Of a stretch of 64,000 nt of DNA, positions 28,199 to 38,037 are shown piece by piece (position 1 is the first letter of the stretch; every line of letters starts with the position of its first letter). The position numbers were made by a program, and so were the translations under genes. Below the pieces are notes generated by a model that was not told the origin of the DNA, did no database searches, and saw only the letters and a list, made by a program, of their open reading frames with translations. This DNA is from Leishmania donovani. Its lineage: Eukaryota; Euglenozoa; Kinetoplastea; Trypanosomatida; Trypanosomatidae. The stretch covers positions 1 to 64,000 of the forward strand of contig NC_018260.1 in NCBI RefSeq assembly GCF_000227135.1, read 5' to 3'.

Positions 28199-29299
28199 CT
28201 AATCAGAATCGTCGTCCCACCCGCTACTCTGCGTGGGCTTCGACACTTCGACACGCTTGTCGTACACGTACCCCGGATCGCCAGGCTTCACGACTTTGGC
28301 TTTGAAGCGCTCATTCATGACCTCCTTGAACTCCTGTAGCGTAACTTCATCGGCGTCGTTGAGGTCAACGTTTTCCAGCGCAGCGTCGGGGTCGCGATAC
28401 AGAAGGCCCAAGTCCGCCTTCTGCGGCTTGCTGCTGCGGGCTGTGGGCGCGTCGGGCGAGGCGGTGTTCGCTATCGTTGGCAGCAATGCCGCAGCGAACG
28501 TTGATGCGACCGTGCCAGTTGAAGGTGCATTCGCCGCTGACGACGCAGGGCTCTGCCCTTGAAGGCGCTGGCATCGTATGAGCAGTGATTGAAATTGCGC
28601 CTCGGAGAGGAGCGCCTCATGCGTCTTCGCGAGCCGCCGCGCTAGCTGCGCTGTCGGCATGTCAGGCCGCAGGTTAGTACGCAGGTGAATGCGGCGAACG
28701 TGCGGCACACCTGCCGGCCTCTCATACTCGATGTAGAGTGTCGGGGGGTTGCTCTGGATGCCCGTTCTTGTGGCGCGCGCGACGGAGCTCGTCCCTCGGC
28801 ACCACCACTGTCGCGGTATGAGAACTCTAATCATGAGACCTTCGATGACGTCAGACACTAGCTCGTCGTGGCTCACTTCGTGCCGTCCCTTCTCCTGAAA
28901 GTCAGCGCCTCTTTTCTGAATGAGGTGATCGATCGTTTCAGATGGCACAAGACAGGGAAGAAGTGCCGCACTTGTGCGGAGCGCCTCGGCGTACTCGCTG
29001 AGGTTGCAGCCGTCCGGATACAAGCTCGACACTAGCTCCTGGGCGTCGGCGATGTCGCGCTTGTGTTTTGCATGCAATTGCTCCAGCAGAGATGCGCGGC
29101 GGCTACACATCTCGTGATACCAAGGACTTTCCTTGACATCCGGCGCGATTGTGGGCAACGGTACACCAGGCTCGCGAGTCCACTCTGCGTGGGTGCGCAG
29201 CGTCAGCTCTTGCACAGCTTTCCGTGGGTCGCGGCGGTATTTTCGAAAGAGATGGTGCACGAGTGCCCAGAGCTCCGCTCCCATGTCATCTACAGCCAT
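28199..29299 (-). CDS. CEP19: CEP19 homologue (basal body protein) with N-terminal extension, 366 aa
   Basis: The C-terminal half matches CEP19 in order. Residues 185-245 have 'PPTLYIEYERPAGVPHVRRI' followed by 'HLRTNLRPD' and 'ARRLAKTHEALL', the counterpart of the CEP19 'ILIYE...R.MPVR..S' start. Residues 308-366 have 'LENVDLNDADEVTLQEFKEV' then 'MNERFKAKVVKPGDPGYVYD' and the ending SSGWDDDSD, which mirrors human CEP19 'LNKLDD.EL...K..MDELFEKN...DPNFVYD' and its terminal 'CGWD'. Human CEP19 has 163 residues; here about 180 helical residues precede the domain. In animals FOP and CEP350 bring CEP19 to the centriole, where it loads RABL2 to start intraflagellar transport. The ATG at 29299 was preferred over 29545, whose extension is low-complexity. 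Confidence 0.8.
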   Translation of the reverse strand: MAVDDMGAELWALVHHLFRKYRRDPRKAVQELTLRTHAEWTREPGVPLPTIAPDVKESPWYHEMCSRRASLLEQLHAKHKRDIADAQELVSSLYPDGCNLSEYAEALRTSAALLPCLVPSETIDHLIQKRGADFQEKGRHEVSHDELVSDVIEGLMIRVLIPRQWWCRGTSSVARATRTGIQSNPPTLYIEYERPAGVPHVRRIHLRTNLRPDMPTAQLARRLAKTHEALLSEAQFQSLLIRCQRLQGQSPASSAANAPSTGTVASTFAAALLPTIANTASPDAPTARSSKPQKADLGLLYRDPDAALENVDLNDADEVTLQEFKEVMNERFKAKVVKPGDPGYVYDKRVEVSKPTQSSGWDDDSD

Positions 29300-29893
29300 G
29301 TTTATGAGTGTCGGACAGCGGCACACGGAAGCCTGTGCTTGTGTCTGTGCGAAGCGGCAAAGGTGCGTGCAGCCCACGACGGTGATGGAGATTTGCCCCG
29401 TGCACTCTGTAGCGGAGAGTAAATGCCTTTCGCGGGGTTCGAGGCGGAGGTATGGAGGGATGCAGAGAGTGGAGAGAAGGGGCAGCGCGAGAAGAGGGGC
29501 AGTGGTGGAGGGTCGATGAGGCGCGGGAAAGGAAACATGCAACACCTGCGCAGGAGCGCCACAGCACGACGCTCGCCGCTCTCTCTCTCTCTGTTGTCCT
29601 TTGCGCTTTTGTGTGGTTGGAACGGGGACAAAGGGTGGGAGAGGGGACGGCGTGGCCCAACACCTCAGACGCTAGTGGATTATCGTGCCCTCAAGACAGC
29701 ACTCGTGGCAAGTCTGGCCCAAGACAGAATTCCTCGGGCACAAGCGCGACAGGCAGCAAAACAGGCGTGCACAAGCGAGCAACAAGACGCACAACGACAA
29801 AACAAAGCAAGTCGCTGCAGGAGCTTGCCGGCAACACAGCGTGCAGTCTAGCACACTATTTATCTCGACTTCTGCGAACACGCCAGCACCACC
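29300..29893. other. Intergenic spacer
   Basis: The plus strand at about 29440-29530 is purine-rich, giving the CT-rich splice-acceptor region for the CEP19 gene. No further gene is supported. Confidence 0.45.
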
Positions 29894-30925
29894 TTAGCTC
29901 GTGCGCCGACGCTTTCGACCGCGGCGCTCGTACATGTTGTGCCCTGCGCCACGCAGCACTGGCGGGTCCAGCCAAGCACGCATACGGTTACACGCCAGAC
30001 GACGCTCACGGACACCTTCGTAGTTGGTTGGGGCGCGCCGGTTCGCGTCAATGCGCGCAAGCGTCAGTGTAACGCTTGAAACCAAGCGTAGTGCTTTAGG
30101 CCGAAGCTGGGGTGGCAGATTTGCTACCAGGTCGCAGTTACTAAGGAATCCAGTTGTTTTTATTGCGATTCCGCTGTCGTTGGAGCGTCGACTGCCGAGC
30201 CTCGCCAAATCGGCGGGGTCCATGATCGACAGCTTTGCTACGCTACCCGAGATGGCGAAGAGCTGCGACGTGATGCCGGTGCCGAGGAAGGCGCACAGAT
30301 TGGGGCAGATGAGCGGCATCGAGCACTGGATGTATTCGAGGAACGTTTGCTTAGCCATTTCGAGGTTCTCAAGCTCCTCGCACGCTTCCAGCACACGGCT
30401 CAACTCCTCAGGAGACAGATCGCGGCCAGACGTCGTGGAGGCACATGCCACCACCACCACCAGCAGCTGGGACGGAATGAGCTCGTCCAATTGCCCAACG
30501 ACAGAGCTGAGGTCGACGCTGTTTTGGATTATCTTGACCACTTTGGCGTAGAGAACGCTGTCAGAGAAGAACATGGCCAGCTCCGGGAAGCGTATGCTGT
30601 ACTGCGCACGCAGAAAGACGTGCACACGACTCTTCTCCACCTCGATGCGCAGCACCAACGAGCTGCAGTCGGACACGTACTGGTACTCGGGATCGTCAGA
30701 TGGAATGCAGTTCTTGCCGCGACCCGTTGTCTGCTCGTAGTCACTCAAACGACGTAGCATTCCACTCAAGTAGGACGAGCGGAGTAGTTTTGTGACCTCT
30801 GTAACGCTATCGTACCGAAGCGCATCATCGTCGCTCAGCAGTGTCACCTCGTGCTCCTCGTACGCCGGGATCTCTTCAAGGGTGACGGTCGCCACATGTG
30901 CATCAAAGCCTTCGTCCATCTTCAT
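29894..30925 (-). CDS. PRP31: PRP31-like U4/U6 snRNP protein, 343 aa
   Basis: This is a Nop-domain splicing factor. Residues 190-320 contain 'MPLICPNLCAFLGTGITSQL' then 'FAISGSVAKLSIMDPADLAR' and later 'CDLVANLPPQLRPKALRLVS', which follow the Nop domain of Prp31 (apnL..lvG..iAakLi..aGgl..La..P..n). An N-terminal helical region (60-185) fits the Prp31 coiled-coil. The protein is shorter than human PRP31 (499 residues) and ends with a basic Arg-rich tail. Prp31 bridges U4 snRNA and 15.5K in the tri-snRNP. In trypanosomatids it would serve mainly trans-splicing. Confidence 0.85.
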   Translation of the reverse strand: MKMDEGFDAHVATVTLEEIPAYEEHEVTLLSDDDALRYDSVTEVTKLLRSSYLSGMLRRLSDYEQTTGRGKNCIPSDDPEYQYVSDCSSLVLRIEVEKSRVHVFLRAQYSIRFPELAMFFSDSVLYAKVVKIIQNSVDLSSVVGQLDELIPSQLLVVVVACASTTSGRDLSPEELSRVLEACEELENLEMAKQTFLEYIQCSMPLICPNLCAFLGTGITSQLFAISGSVAKLSIMDPADLARLGSRRSNDSGIAIKTTGFLSNCDLVANLPPQLRPKALRLVSSVTLTLARIDANRRAPTNYEGVRERRLACNRMRAWLDPPVLRGAGHNMYERRGRKRRRTS

Positions 30926-31074
30926 CAGAGTGGGTCAGGCAGTCGCGGACTCAAGCACGGCGCGCAGAGGGGAGGGAAGAGTACTTGCCACGGTGCGAGA
31001 AGGGCAAGTCGTTCGATGCTTCAACTTCTGTTGTCATGTATGTGCTTTCGCCAGAATTGACCCTCAACAATCGC

Positions 31075-31105
<31 letters not shown>

Positions 31106-31744
31106 AACAACAGGAAATCACCAGAAACGAGGGGAAATGACGGAAGCAAATGTTACACAGCAGGCGAGAGCGCCGCTCGCAAAAAGAAATATATGACACA
31201 CATCACACTATGAGCCAGCAGAGCATCACGGTAGCGCAAGCCTATCCATCCTGCAGCCCGGAAAGCAGCCAGCTTTTGAGGCAACCAGGCGGACGACGCG
31301 TACAAGGGAAAAGATAGGGAAAGCCCCTTCGCCAGAGGAACCGAGCAGCATCGCAATGTGTGCCTATTGCCGCTCTCCCGCCTTCACGACCGCTTCGGAA
31401 TCTGCATGCCTACGCTGTGGGTAGATGAGCCAATGGGGCCACTACCACAGAGAGAAGGCAAAAACATGGTAATACATCGGAAGCCGTCGCCGCACCTGAG
31501 ACGGTGTCTACTTCGGAGGAGAGGTCCATTTTACGCTGTTGTTCTTCTCGACTGCCTACTTGCAGGACTCATAGTGTACATGATAACGTCCGGAAATCCT
31601 ACATCAAATCAGAGAGAGGCAAAGAAGACCTCAGCTGCAAAGAGGCAGGCACACGTTACCACGTAGGGATCGATAGCCCGGCTGAATCACACACGTCCGC
31701 ATACGAGAGAGCAAGGCGTCGACACGCGAAGATGCTGGGGGCAC
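30926..31744. other. Intergenic spacer with (TA)n(TG)n microsatellite
   Basis: No gene is supported. A compound microsatellite lies at about 31074-31105. The remainder would be the 5' flank of PRP31 and the 3' untranslated region of the ankyrin gene. Confidence 0.45.
31074..31105. repeat. (TA)n(TG)n compound microsatellite
   Basis: About ten TA units followed directly by six TG units in the spacer upstream of PRP31. Confidence 0.85.
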
Positions 31745-32971
31745 CTACGATTGAGGGCACCGCGCAGGGGACAGCGATAGTTGCTTGAGATCGTTTTGCA
31801 ACTGCTTCCATACGCTTCGGCGATTCAACAAGGTACTCCGTCGTCTGTGGCTGTCCCCCTTCTCAGCATAGGACTTCTTCGCGGCTTGGTAGCTAAAGTA
31901 TGCCTTCGCTTCCTCAATCAGGGCGCGGAGCTCCGCTTCGCTTGCGTCACCGCGCTCGCTGCTGTGCACCGCATCGAGATTGCACTTGTGAGGCTGTACA
32001 AGCCCGTGCTCTATCAGCGCACGCCACGCTCGCACATGCGCTGTGCTCAGAACACGCTCAAGTACGGTGTCCGAAGAACCTACGACAGTGGTTTCATCAA
32101 CGTAGCCGAGGTGGACAAGGCGCTCGAACAAGAAAAACTGGCAGAGCGTCATTTGGCGACTTGATGGTAGAATCGTCTCCAGCACTGCCGGCAGCACCTC
32201 CCACAGCGCATCCTCCACGTCGAAGTCGATGGAAACAGGAAGGGCGCCAATCACCGTGCAACGGCACTCCAAAACGTCCAGAAGCAGCGACAGAGACTTC
32301 ACGTCCTGCCCCGTTGCAGCTGCCTTCCAGACCTCTGTCGCTGTCTTGCCACGAAACGTGGTGGCGATAAACTCGTGGTAGAGGGGAAGGAGAAGCGCTA
32401 CAACAGCCGCTTGCTGCTTCAAGTGGGCGAGAAACAGTGTGGTGCGACCACAGAAGCCACGATTGCGCCCGGCTGAGGAGGGCGGGTTGCAGTAAGTGGG
32501 ATTCAGAGGATCGGCGCCTAGGTCGCGAAGCAAGCGAGCAGAGTCGACGTGGCCGTGCAGCGCTGCCAGGTGCAACGGCGTGAGACCACTTGCATTGTAC
32601 TCGTCCACGGCGCAGCCACACTCAGTGACCAAAATATCTACCATGCAAGAGAAACCAAGGCTAGCGGCCACGTGAGTGGCGCTGTTGCCGCTCGCATCGC
32701 GTATGCGCGGGATTTGCGCAGTTTCGACCTGTGGGACCGCATTTGACACCACGTATGCATTCTCGGCGCACGCCATATTAGCGAAGCGCCGCACGCTCAT
32801 TTTGTATCGGATGAGCTCCATGCCAGGGCTCACGTCGAAGGGGTTGTCGCCGCGCACGAGAATCAGCAAAGAGGCGACATCGTTTGTCGCCACCAAGTCA
32901 AACAGATCGCGCTGAGGGAGCTTGTAGACGGGTGCCGGGGCCCCAGCAGGTGGCTCCACCGCGTTCGCCAT
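31745..32971 (-). CDS. Ankyrin repeat protein, 408 aa
   Basis: Ankyrin units are visible at about residues 92-122 ('ASGNSATHVAASLGFSCMVD' with 'ILVTECGC') and 127-157 ('ASGLTPLHLAALHGHVDSAR' with 'LLRDLGADP'), with weaker ones before and after (for example 'CGRTTLFLAHLKQQAAVVAL'). The C-terminal 200 residues are helical with a basic end. There is no membrane segment. Such proteins are protein-binding scaffolds, and the partner cannot be read. The longer frame to 33097 was not used because a CT-rich stretch with AG at about 33010-32985 lies just upstream of the ATG at 32971. Confidence 0.8.
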   Translation of the reverse strand: MANAVEPPAGAPAPVYKLPQRDLFDLVATNDVASLLILVRGDNPFDVSPGMELIRYKMSVRRFANMACAENAYVVSNAVPQVETAQIPRIRDASGNSATHVAASLGFSCMVDILVTECGCAVDEYNASGLTPLHLAALHGHVDSARLLRDLGADPLNPTYCNPPSSAGRNRGFCGRTTLFLAHLKQQAAVVALLLPLYHEFIATTFRGKTATEVWKAAATGQDVKSLSLLLDVLECRCTVIGALPVSIDFDVEDALWEVLPAVLETILPSSRQMTLCQFFLFERLVHLGYVDETTVVGSSDTVLERVLSTAHVRAWRALIEHGLVQPHKCNLDAVHSSERGDASEAELRALIEEAKAYFSYQAAKKSYAEKGDSHRRRSTLLNRRSVWKQLQNDLKQLSLSPARCPQS

Positions 32972-32974
32972 CCT

Positions 32975-33010
32975 CCTACGTCGCACAAGGGGGCTAGGAA
33001 GAGCAGAACG
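32975..33010 (-). promoter_or_regulatory. Trans-splice acceptor region of the ankyrin gene
   Basis: The minus strand reads as a CT-rich stretch (TTCGTTCTGCTCTTCCTAG) ending in AG a short distance before the ATG at 32971. It favours the shorter protein. Confidence 0.45.
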
Positions 33011-33743
33011 AAGGACGTAACACGGATACCGTTTCAGCACGCGTGCACATATAGTTGTAATCGATGTTCGAAGGGAAAAAGAGGCGTCGAGGGCCACCTT
33101 CGTCTCCCTTCGCCTGGATGCGGGCCAACGAGTATTGTTTCAAAACGATGTAAAGCGCGCGAGATCTCCAGTTGCTCTGTGACAGAGAAAGAGAGGGAGT
33201 ATGCAGCAGCAGTGATCAGGGAAGGGCACGGCAGCTACACACACACGCATACATACACGTATATATATGTACACAGGTGCAGATGTATGTGCGCGGTCAG
33301 AATAGAGAAGGTACAGGGAGATACGAGAATGGAATATAAAAGGATAAAAAACGAGCGAGCGCTCGAGTGCCACACAAACAATGGGCGCCACGCGTGTCGG
33401 CTGCGGATGCACACGTGCAATTAAACACACACACACACGAAGCAGAAGCGGAAAGGGGAGACGCAGAGGGTTCGGAAGAGATTTTCTGTATCGCCATCGT
33501 GGTCCCTCCCTACTCTATCCGCATCTACCACTCAAGCGCCTCAAGCGGCACATGCGGGTGACCGAGGTACTCCGATGCAAAATGTTGTCCTACTTCACCG
33601 CTGCCCGCACGGATTCTGTAACTTGCCGTTGTGTGTTCCATTTCTGTTCGTCGAAAAATGGATGTGAGAAGCAGCAGATGCTGCGCACGGCGAATACGCA
33701 ACGAGCCGAAGAGAAACGAAAAGAAAGCACTGCAACTCCTATC
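33011..33743. other. Intergenic spacer
   Basis: No gene is supported. It contains (CA)n/(TA)n patches at about 33237-33265 and (CA)n at 33426-33438, and would include the 3' untranslated region of the Iwr1-like gene. Confidence 0.45.
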
Positions 33744-34796
33744 TTAATCGTCGCTGTTCCACCCGCTGCTGAGACTTCGCTCACTGTAGCCCTCTTCACA
33801 GAGCATGCCATATGTGCTGCGCGATGCCACGCGGCCTCGCCGCCGCCCTGTGGAAGAGCCGGACGCCTCGTCCTCCGCCCTTTCCGCGGACTCACCACTC
33901 CGGCCATCGGCGTCGTCCGGATAGTCATTACCCGAAAAGTCCTCAGCGTTGCTATCGAACTCGTCGTCTTTACGGTGATCTGGGTAACAGTAGAGGTCCT
34001 CCGTAGCATCACCTATGGCCTCCACGCACAACAGCTCATCGTATTCCTGCAGGAGCCGCCACATTGCTCCGTCAGCATCCGTTTCCACCGCACCCCAGCG
34101 CGAGGGAGACGCCGAGACCAAATTAGCATCCGCACTGCTGTGGCCGCCAACGCTGCAGGTGCAGCGCCGTGGCGCGAGGAAGTAGCAGGGGAGATCCTCG
34201 TCTTCCTCGACTCTGCCACGCTTCAGACTGCTTCGAGTGCAGCCGACGAGATCGTCTTCCGTTATGGCGAACTCGCCAAATGCCTCCACCATGGTATCCT
34301 CCTCCGTCGCCTCAGAATCCAAAGTAAAGAGCTCCACCACAGCAGCACCGTCGTCTACGCGAGAGACACCATCACCGCACTCGATTACCACGCACTGCCC
34401 ACTCGCGGTGACACGCTCCACTGGCGAGCGGAACGGTCGCGTCTGCCGATTCGTAGAAACCTGCGGCATCAGCGCCTTTGCCATTCCCGTCGACTGCTCC
34501 GCGCCCAAGTGACGTAGACGGCGAAAGATAAACTTGGTGCGACAGGAAAGAGTAGCGTGCAGGACTGGCGGCAAGGGGCCCATTTCCGCGCTGTCCCACT
34601 GCACCCGTACGAGAGTGGGCGGTGCCGCCTCTTCAACAAACCCATCACGGCCTCGCTTGCGGCTCACCTTGAGATAAACCCGCGGCTGGCACGCGTCGCC
34701 CCCAGTGCGGGTGGGAGTCGACATAGATATCGCACAGAGAGGTTGTGCGAGTGTGAGGAGGCGTGGTTGACGCGTGAGAGTTGCCGTCGTCGTCAT
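33744..34796 (-). CDS. Iwr1/SLC7A6OS-like RNA polymerase II import factor, 350 aa
   Basis: The signature of the Iwr1 family is clear near the C-terminus: 'DLYCYPDHRKDDEFDSNAED' followed by 'FSGNDYPDD'. This is the counterpart of the family's acidic 'DLYY.D...DSN.ED...NDYPDE' block. The N-terminal part 'PRVYLKVSRKRGRDG' also matches the opening 'LRVKRKR' of the family, a likely nuclear localisation signal. Iwr1 binds assembled RNA polymerase II in the cytoplasm and guides it into the nucleus. The length fits (yeast Iwr1 353 residues). M25 (34724) is an alternative start closer to the conserved N-terminal motif. Confidence 0.8.
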   Translation of the reverse strand: MTTTATLTRQPRLLTLAQPLCAISMSTPTRTGGDACQPRVYLKVSRKRGRDGFVEEAAPPTLVRVQWDSAEMGPLPPVLHATLSCRTKFIFRRLRHLGAEQSTGMAKALMPQVSTNRQTRPFRSPVERVTASGQCVVIECGDGVSRVDDGAAVVELFTLDSEATEEDTMVEAFGEFAITEDDLVGCTRSSLKRGRVEEDEDLPCYFLAPRRCTCSVGGHSSADANLVSASPSRWGAVETDADGAMWRLLQEYDELLCVEAIGDATEDLYCYPDHRKDDEFDSNAEDFSGNDYPDDADGRSGESAERAEDEASGSSTGRRRGRVASRSTYGMLCEEGYSERSLSSGWNSDD

Positions 34797-35523
34797 GAGC
34801 GAAAAACCACCTAAACAGGGAGAGACGCGAGCAACTTATCCATGTGCTTTCTGCGCACTGGGAGAGGGGACGGTGGGGCTCGCTACTGCACAGAGGTTAT
34901 ACCAGTAGAGAAGGCTTCGAATACCTGCACGCGGAGCGGGCTCGAATGCGTGCCTCTGTAGTTTTCCCCCTCCTGTAACGAGGGTGTGAAGAGCACAGAG
35001 AGAGAGAGAGAGGGCAAAAACTGCAGTCGCTTTCCCGCGAGAACTGTGACGCCGCCGAGAGTGACAGAGAGAGAACGGCGTACATAACATAGAAGTAGGA
35101 CTTTTTCTTCGTTTTCAGCGCCCTCCAGTTTTCTTTTCGTGCCGTGGCAACCGCGTCACCTCCGTGATACGCCTTGCCTCACCTTGTCCGAAGCGCAAGC
35201 ATCGGTCCCGAAAGAGGTGCACCGGCGCTAGTTCTCTGACTCCGTGGTTTCCTTTCGTCTCACAGAAAGTATATGCTCACGGTTCGCCACTTCAAGGCAT
35301 CCGTTCAACTCACCACACTCGCCTTGCCGTAAGGAATCATCCGCACAGAACGGACAAGGAAAGGGGAACCCAGAAGCACGCAAGAGGTATACAGGGGGCC
35401 ACGGGGCTTTACTGCAGCCTACTCAACACCTCCCCACATGTTATCACACCAGGTTCATACATGAAAAGACGGAAAACGAGACCAACCCAGCGAAGTACAA
35501 AAGATCTCGCTTTCGATGTCCAT
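34797..35523. other. Intergenic spacer
   Basis: No gene is supported. An (AG)n tract at about 34998-35011 gives CT-rich minus-strand sequence. The spacer leads into the second family A element. Confidence 0.45.
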
Positions 35524-35799
35524 GTCCATTCGCTGCCACACAGCATGAGCCAAGCTCCGCTCGGCCCCCGGCGTGCCACAGGCCCCATCGCCTGGCGCGA
35601 AGCAGCCCGAGACACGCACGCATGCAAGCAATGCCCCGACCCAGCCACCTCAGCACGGCCTCCGTCTCGAGCTGCGCCCACCCCTCCCCGCTCCGCGGGT
35701 NNNNNNNNNNNNNNNNNNNNNNNNNNNNNNNNNNNNNNNNNNNNNNNNNNNNNNNNNNNNNNNNNNNNNNNNNNNNNNNNNNNNNNNNNNNNNNNNNNN

Positions 35800-35831
<32 letters not shown>

Positions 35832-36272
35832 GGTTCGCCTCATAGCCGCTCCCCCATCATGCCGGTCGCCACCCCGGGTGCACCACCATCACCACCACCA
35901 CCCCCCCGTCCCTACACCTCGGCGTGACGCCCAGGCTGCCCCAACCAGTAGGCAGTGCGAGGGGCGCGTGAGATGCACTCGAGCCATGCTGGCACCTCGG
36001 CCCATCGCATGGGTGGCGCAAGCGTGCTCTCTGTCGCCGGTCGCTCCGACGCATCCCCGTCCAGGACCTGACCACCGACATCCGCAGTGATACGTCGCAC
36101 CCACCTGCCTAGGCGGCAGGCGCTTCACCCTGTCATCACCAGCGGTGGGCTCGGCATTTCGCAGGCACAGGAAGGGAGGGCTGCTTGGCTTCCCCGCCCC
36201 CACTCCCTCCCCCGCGCCGACAGAGCGAGTAGGGGTGTACTGAGCACCGAGATACCACGCACTGAGGTGTCC
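35524..36272 (-). mobile_element. SIDER-like retroposon, family A copy 2
   Basis: The sequence from GTCCATTCGCTGCCACAC to CACTGAGGTGTCC is the reverse complement of copy 1, with reading-frame fragments translating identically, so identity is close to complete. It has 99 Ns (35701-35799) followed by 30 C bases. It lies in sense with the genes, about 420 bases downstream of the stop codon of the tetraspanin-like gene at 36694, the 3' untranslated position typical of SIDER elements. Confidence 0.7.
35701..35799. other. Assembly gap, 99 N
   Basis: Unknown bases at the poly-C tract inside family A copy 2. The size of 99 recurs in other copies and is probably a default value. Confidence 0.99.
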
Positions 36273-36693
36273 TAAATCATCAGGTCAAGCGAATGCGACA
36301 CGAAACCAGCGGAATCGCTTTAACGGGAGCAGTGCTGCACAGATACCATATCATCATGCACCGCATTCATTGTCAAAGGACAGTACCGAAGCCAAGCATC
36401 AATAAGCGTAGGTGACCAACGCAAGTAGTGCTCTGCCGCAGAAGAGATGGCGGTTTTCCCAAGAGAATGCTAAATGAGGTCCCAGACACGCAGAGGTGAC
36501 GTCTTCGGTGCTGCAATTGCCCCCCCCCGCCGCCGAAGAGTGGCAGTGAGAAGGGAGGGCGACGGAGAAATCGCCTTTCCTGCAAGTCTCGTCACGTTTA
36601 GTGAAAAGAAAACCCCTTTCTATTGCTCACCGTGGCCTAAGCCAGAGTTTGCGTCCCTCGAACTCCGACAACAGGTAGTCCTTGTGTGGCACG
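36273..36693. other. 3' flank of the tetraspanin-like gene
   Basis: No gene. It is the stretch between the stop codon at 36694 and the family A element, and contains a C-run at 36521-36529. Confidence 0.45.
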
Positions 36694-38037
36694 TCAGCTG
36701 CGTTTGCGGTTCGCCCCGCGACAGTCGTCAGAGGATTCGCCCTTTAGCATCATGATGCTCTCTTTGGTTGACGAGGAAGGCGAATTCAAAGGCATAAAGT
36801 CGGATGAGCGGGGCCGCTGATGATTTGTGATGAGAGCGACGATGCCGGCCACGAGGCTGCAGACCGTCATGCCGAAAAGGAGACACATATCGAACCCGAT
36901 TGTCGAAGAGAAGTGGCCAATGATGTAGTCCTCGCAAGTCGTGGAGTGTGCCGGTGTAATTCTCATCGACCTATTAGCAAGTGCGCAGGCGGTGGAGTAG
37001 AGCGGGTAGTCCTCGGTGAGGTCAATGTACGCGGTGATCTTTCCGCACTGATCTTGCACCATTTTCGTGATGTCTTCCAAAAAGTCGTTGTTGTCGCGGT
37101 CGCGGCGCCGCTTCACGGCTCTGCCACTCTGCGTCGTGACAAAGCAGAGGGAGCCCCACACCTCCTCATCCGACATCAGCTCCTCCTCACTCACGTTCAG
37201 TGAAGATGTGTTGGTCACGCAGCACGAGCTGAAACCAGAGCAAGGATAAGCGTACTCCCAGAGGCACTGGCTCGCCTCGCCATCCAGCTTTTCCAACACG
37301 TCGTGATAGAGCTGGAGTGACGTGTTCTGCCACACGCCCAGCTGCCCACTCAAGAAAACGCGGAGCAGAAAGTAGAGAAGCACGCAGCCGTGGACCAACA
37401 CCAGCAGGCCGTAGCCCATGAGCCACTTGCCTGGCCGCCGTCGCTCCGGATCGCCCAGAACCCACATACCCGCTGCTCCTACCAGCACCGAAGGTATGAG
37501 CAGCACCTGCAACCCGTGTTGCACCATACCCACCACATGTGGCATCCACGATGTGGGCAGCGCGCTCATTTCCGTCTCACTGACAACTTCGTCGAGCGAT
37601 TTCTCTATGCGTGTAGCGAGAGACGTCGTGAGAGAAGGTGCAATGAAGAAGACTGTGATGCACCCAAGAAACGATATTGCGAAGAGAATCACTGCCGCTA
37701 CAAGAGCCATGCCGGGCTCTGTCAGTGAGAACTGAAACGCCTGCACAAAATGCGCCCAGTGCAGGCGAAACGACGAGAATAGTACTGCCGTTGTAGAGGT
37801 GGGGAACGCGAAGGAGTCAGTGGCGGCATAACCGATGTCTGTCGCCACAGAGGCGGAAGCATCCCTGCGCGCTGACGGCGTCGTCGCCGGCTTCCGCTGC
37901 GCACGTAACGGCGCAGCGACGTGAACTTCCACGGCGACGTCGCCCTCCTTATTCATGACGTCAATCCAAGAGCTTGCTAAAATGCCAGGTCGCCGCGCCT
38001 CCCCACCGGGTGCCCGAGTGGTGTCTCCGGTCGGCAT
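36694..38037 (-). CDS. Tetraspanin-like membrane protein, 447 aa
   Basis: Four hydrophobic helices lie at about residues 110-133, 172-195, 205-230 and 380-405. A large extracellular-type loop (231-379) carries 'YPCSGFSSCC', a tetraspanin-like paired-cysteine motif, plus further cysteines and N-glycosylation sequons (NTS, NVS). The cytosolic tail is Ser-rich and basic. A 110-residue N-terminal extension without a signal peptide is unusual for the family. I start at MPTGDTTRAPG (38037); the longer frame to 38307 is low-complexity and overlaps CT-rich sequence on the minus strand. A second tetraspanin-like gene lies just upstream (40241-41164). Confidence 0.7.
   Translation of the reverse strand: MPTGDTTRAPGGEARRPGILASSWIDVMNKEGDVAVEVHVAAPLRAQRKPATTPSARRDASASVATDIGYAATDSFAFPTSTTAVLFSSFRLHWAHFVQAFQFSLTEPGMALVAAVILFAISFLGCITVFFIAPSLTTSLATRIEKSLDEVVSETEMSALPTSWMPHVVGMVQHGLQVLLIPSVLVGAAGMWVLGDPERRRPGKWLMGYGLLVLVHGCVLLYFLLRVFLSGQLGVWQNTSLQLYHDVLEKLDGEASQCLWEYAYPCSGFSSCCVTNTSSLNVSEEELMSDEEVWGSLCFVTTQSGRAVKRRRDRDNNDFLEDITKMVQDQCGKITAYIDLTEDYPLYSTACALANRSMRITPAHSTTCEDYIIGHFSSTIGFDMCLLFGMTVCSLVAGIVALITNHQRPRSSDFMPLNSPSSSTKESIMMLKGESSDDCRGANRKRS

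Noticed and set aside
33381..34517. 378-codon plus-strand frame
   Set aside because: Antisense to the Iwr1-like gene, which has a family signature; the shadow has none.
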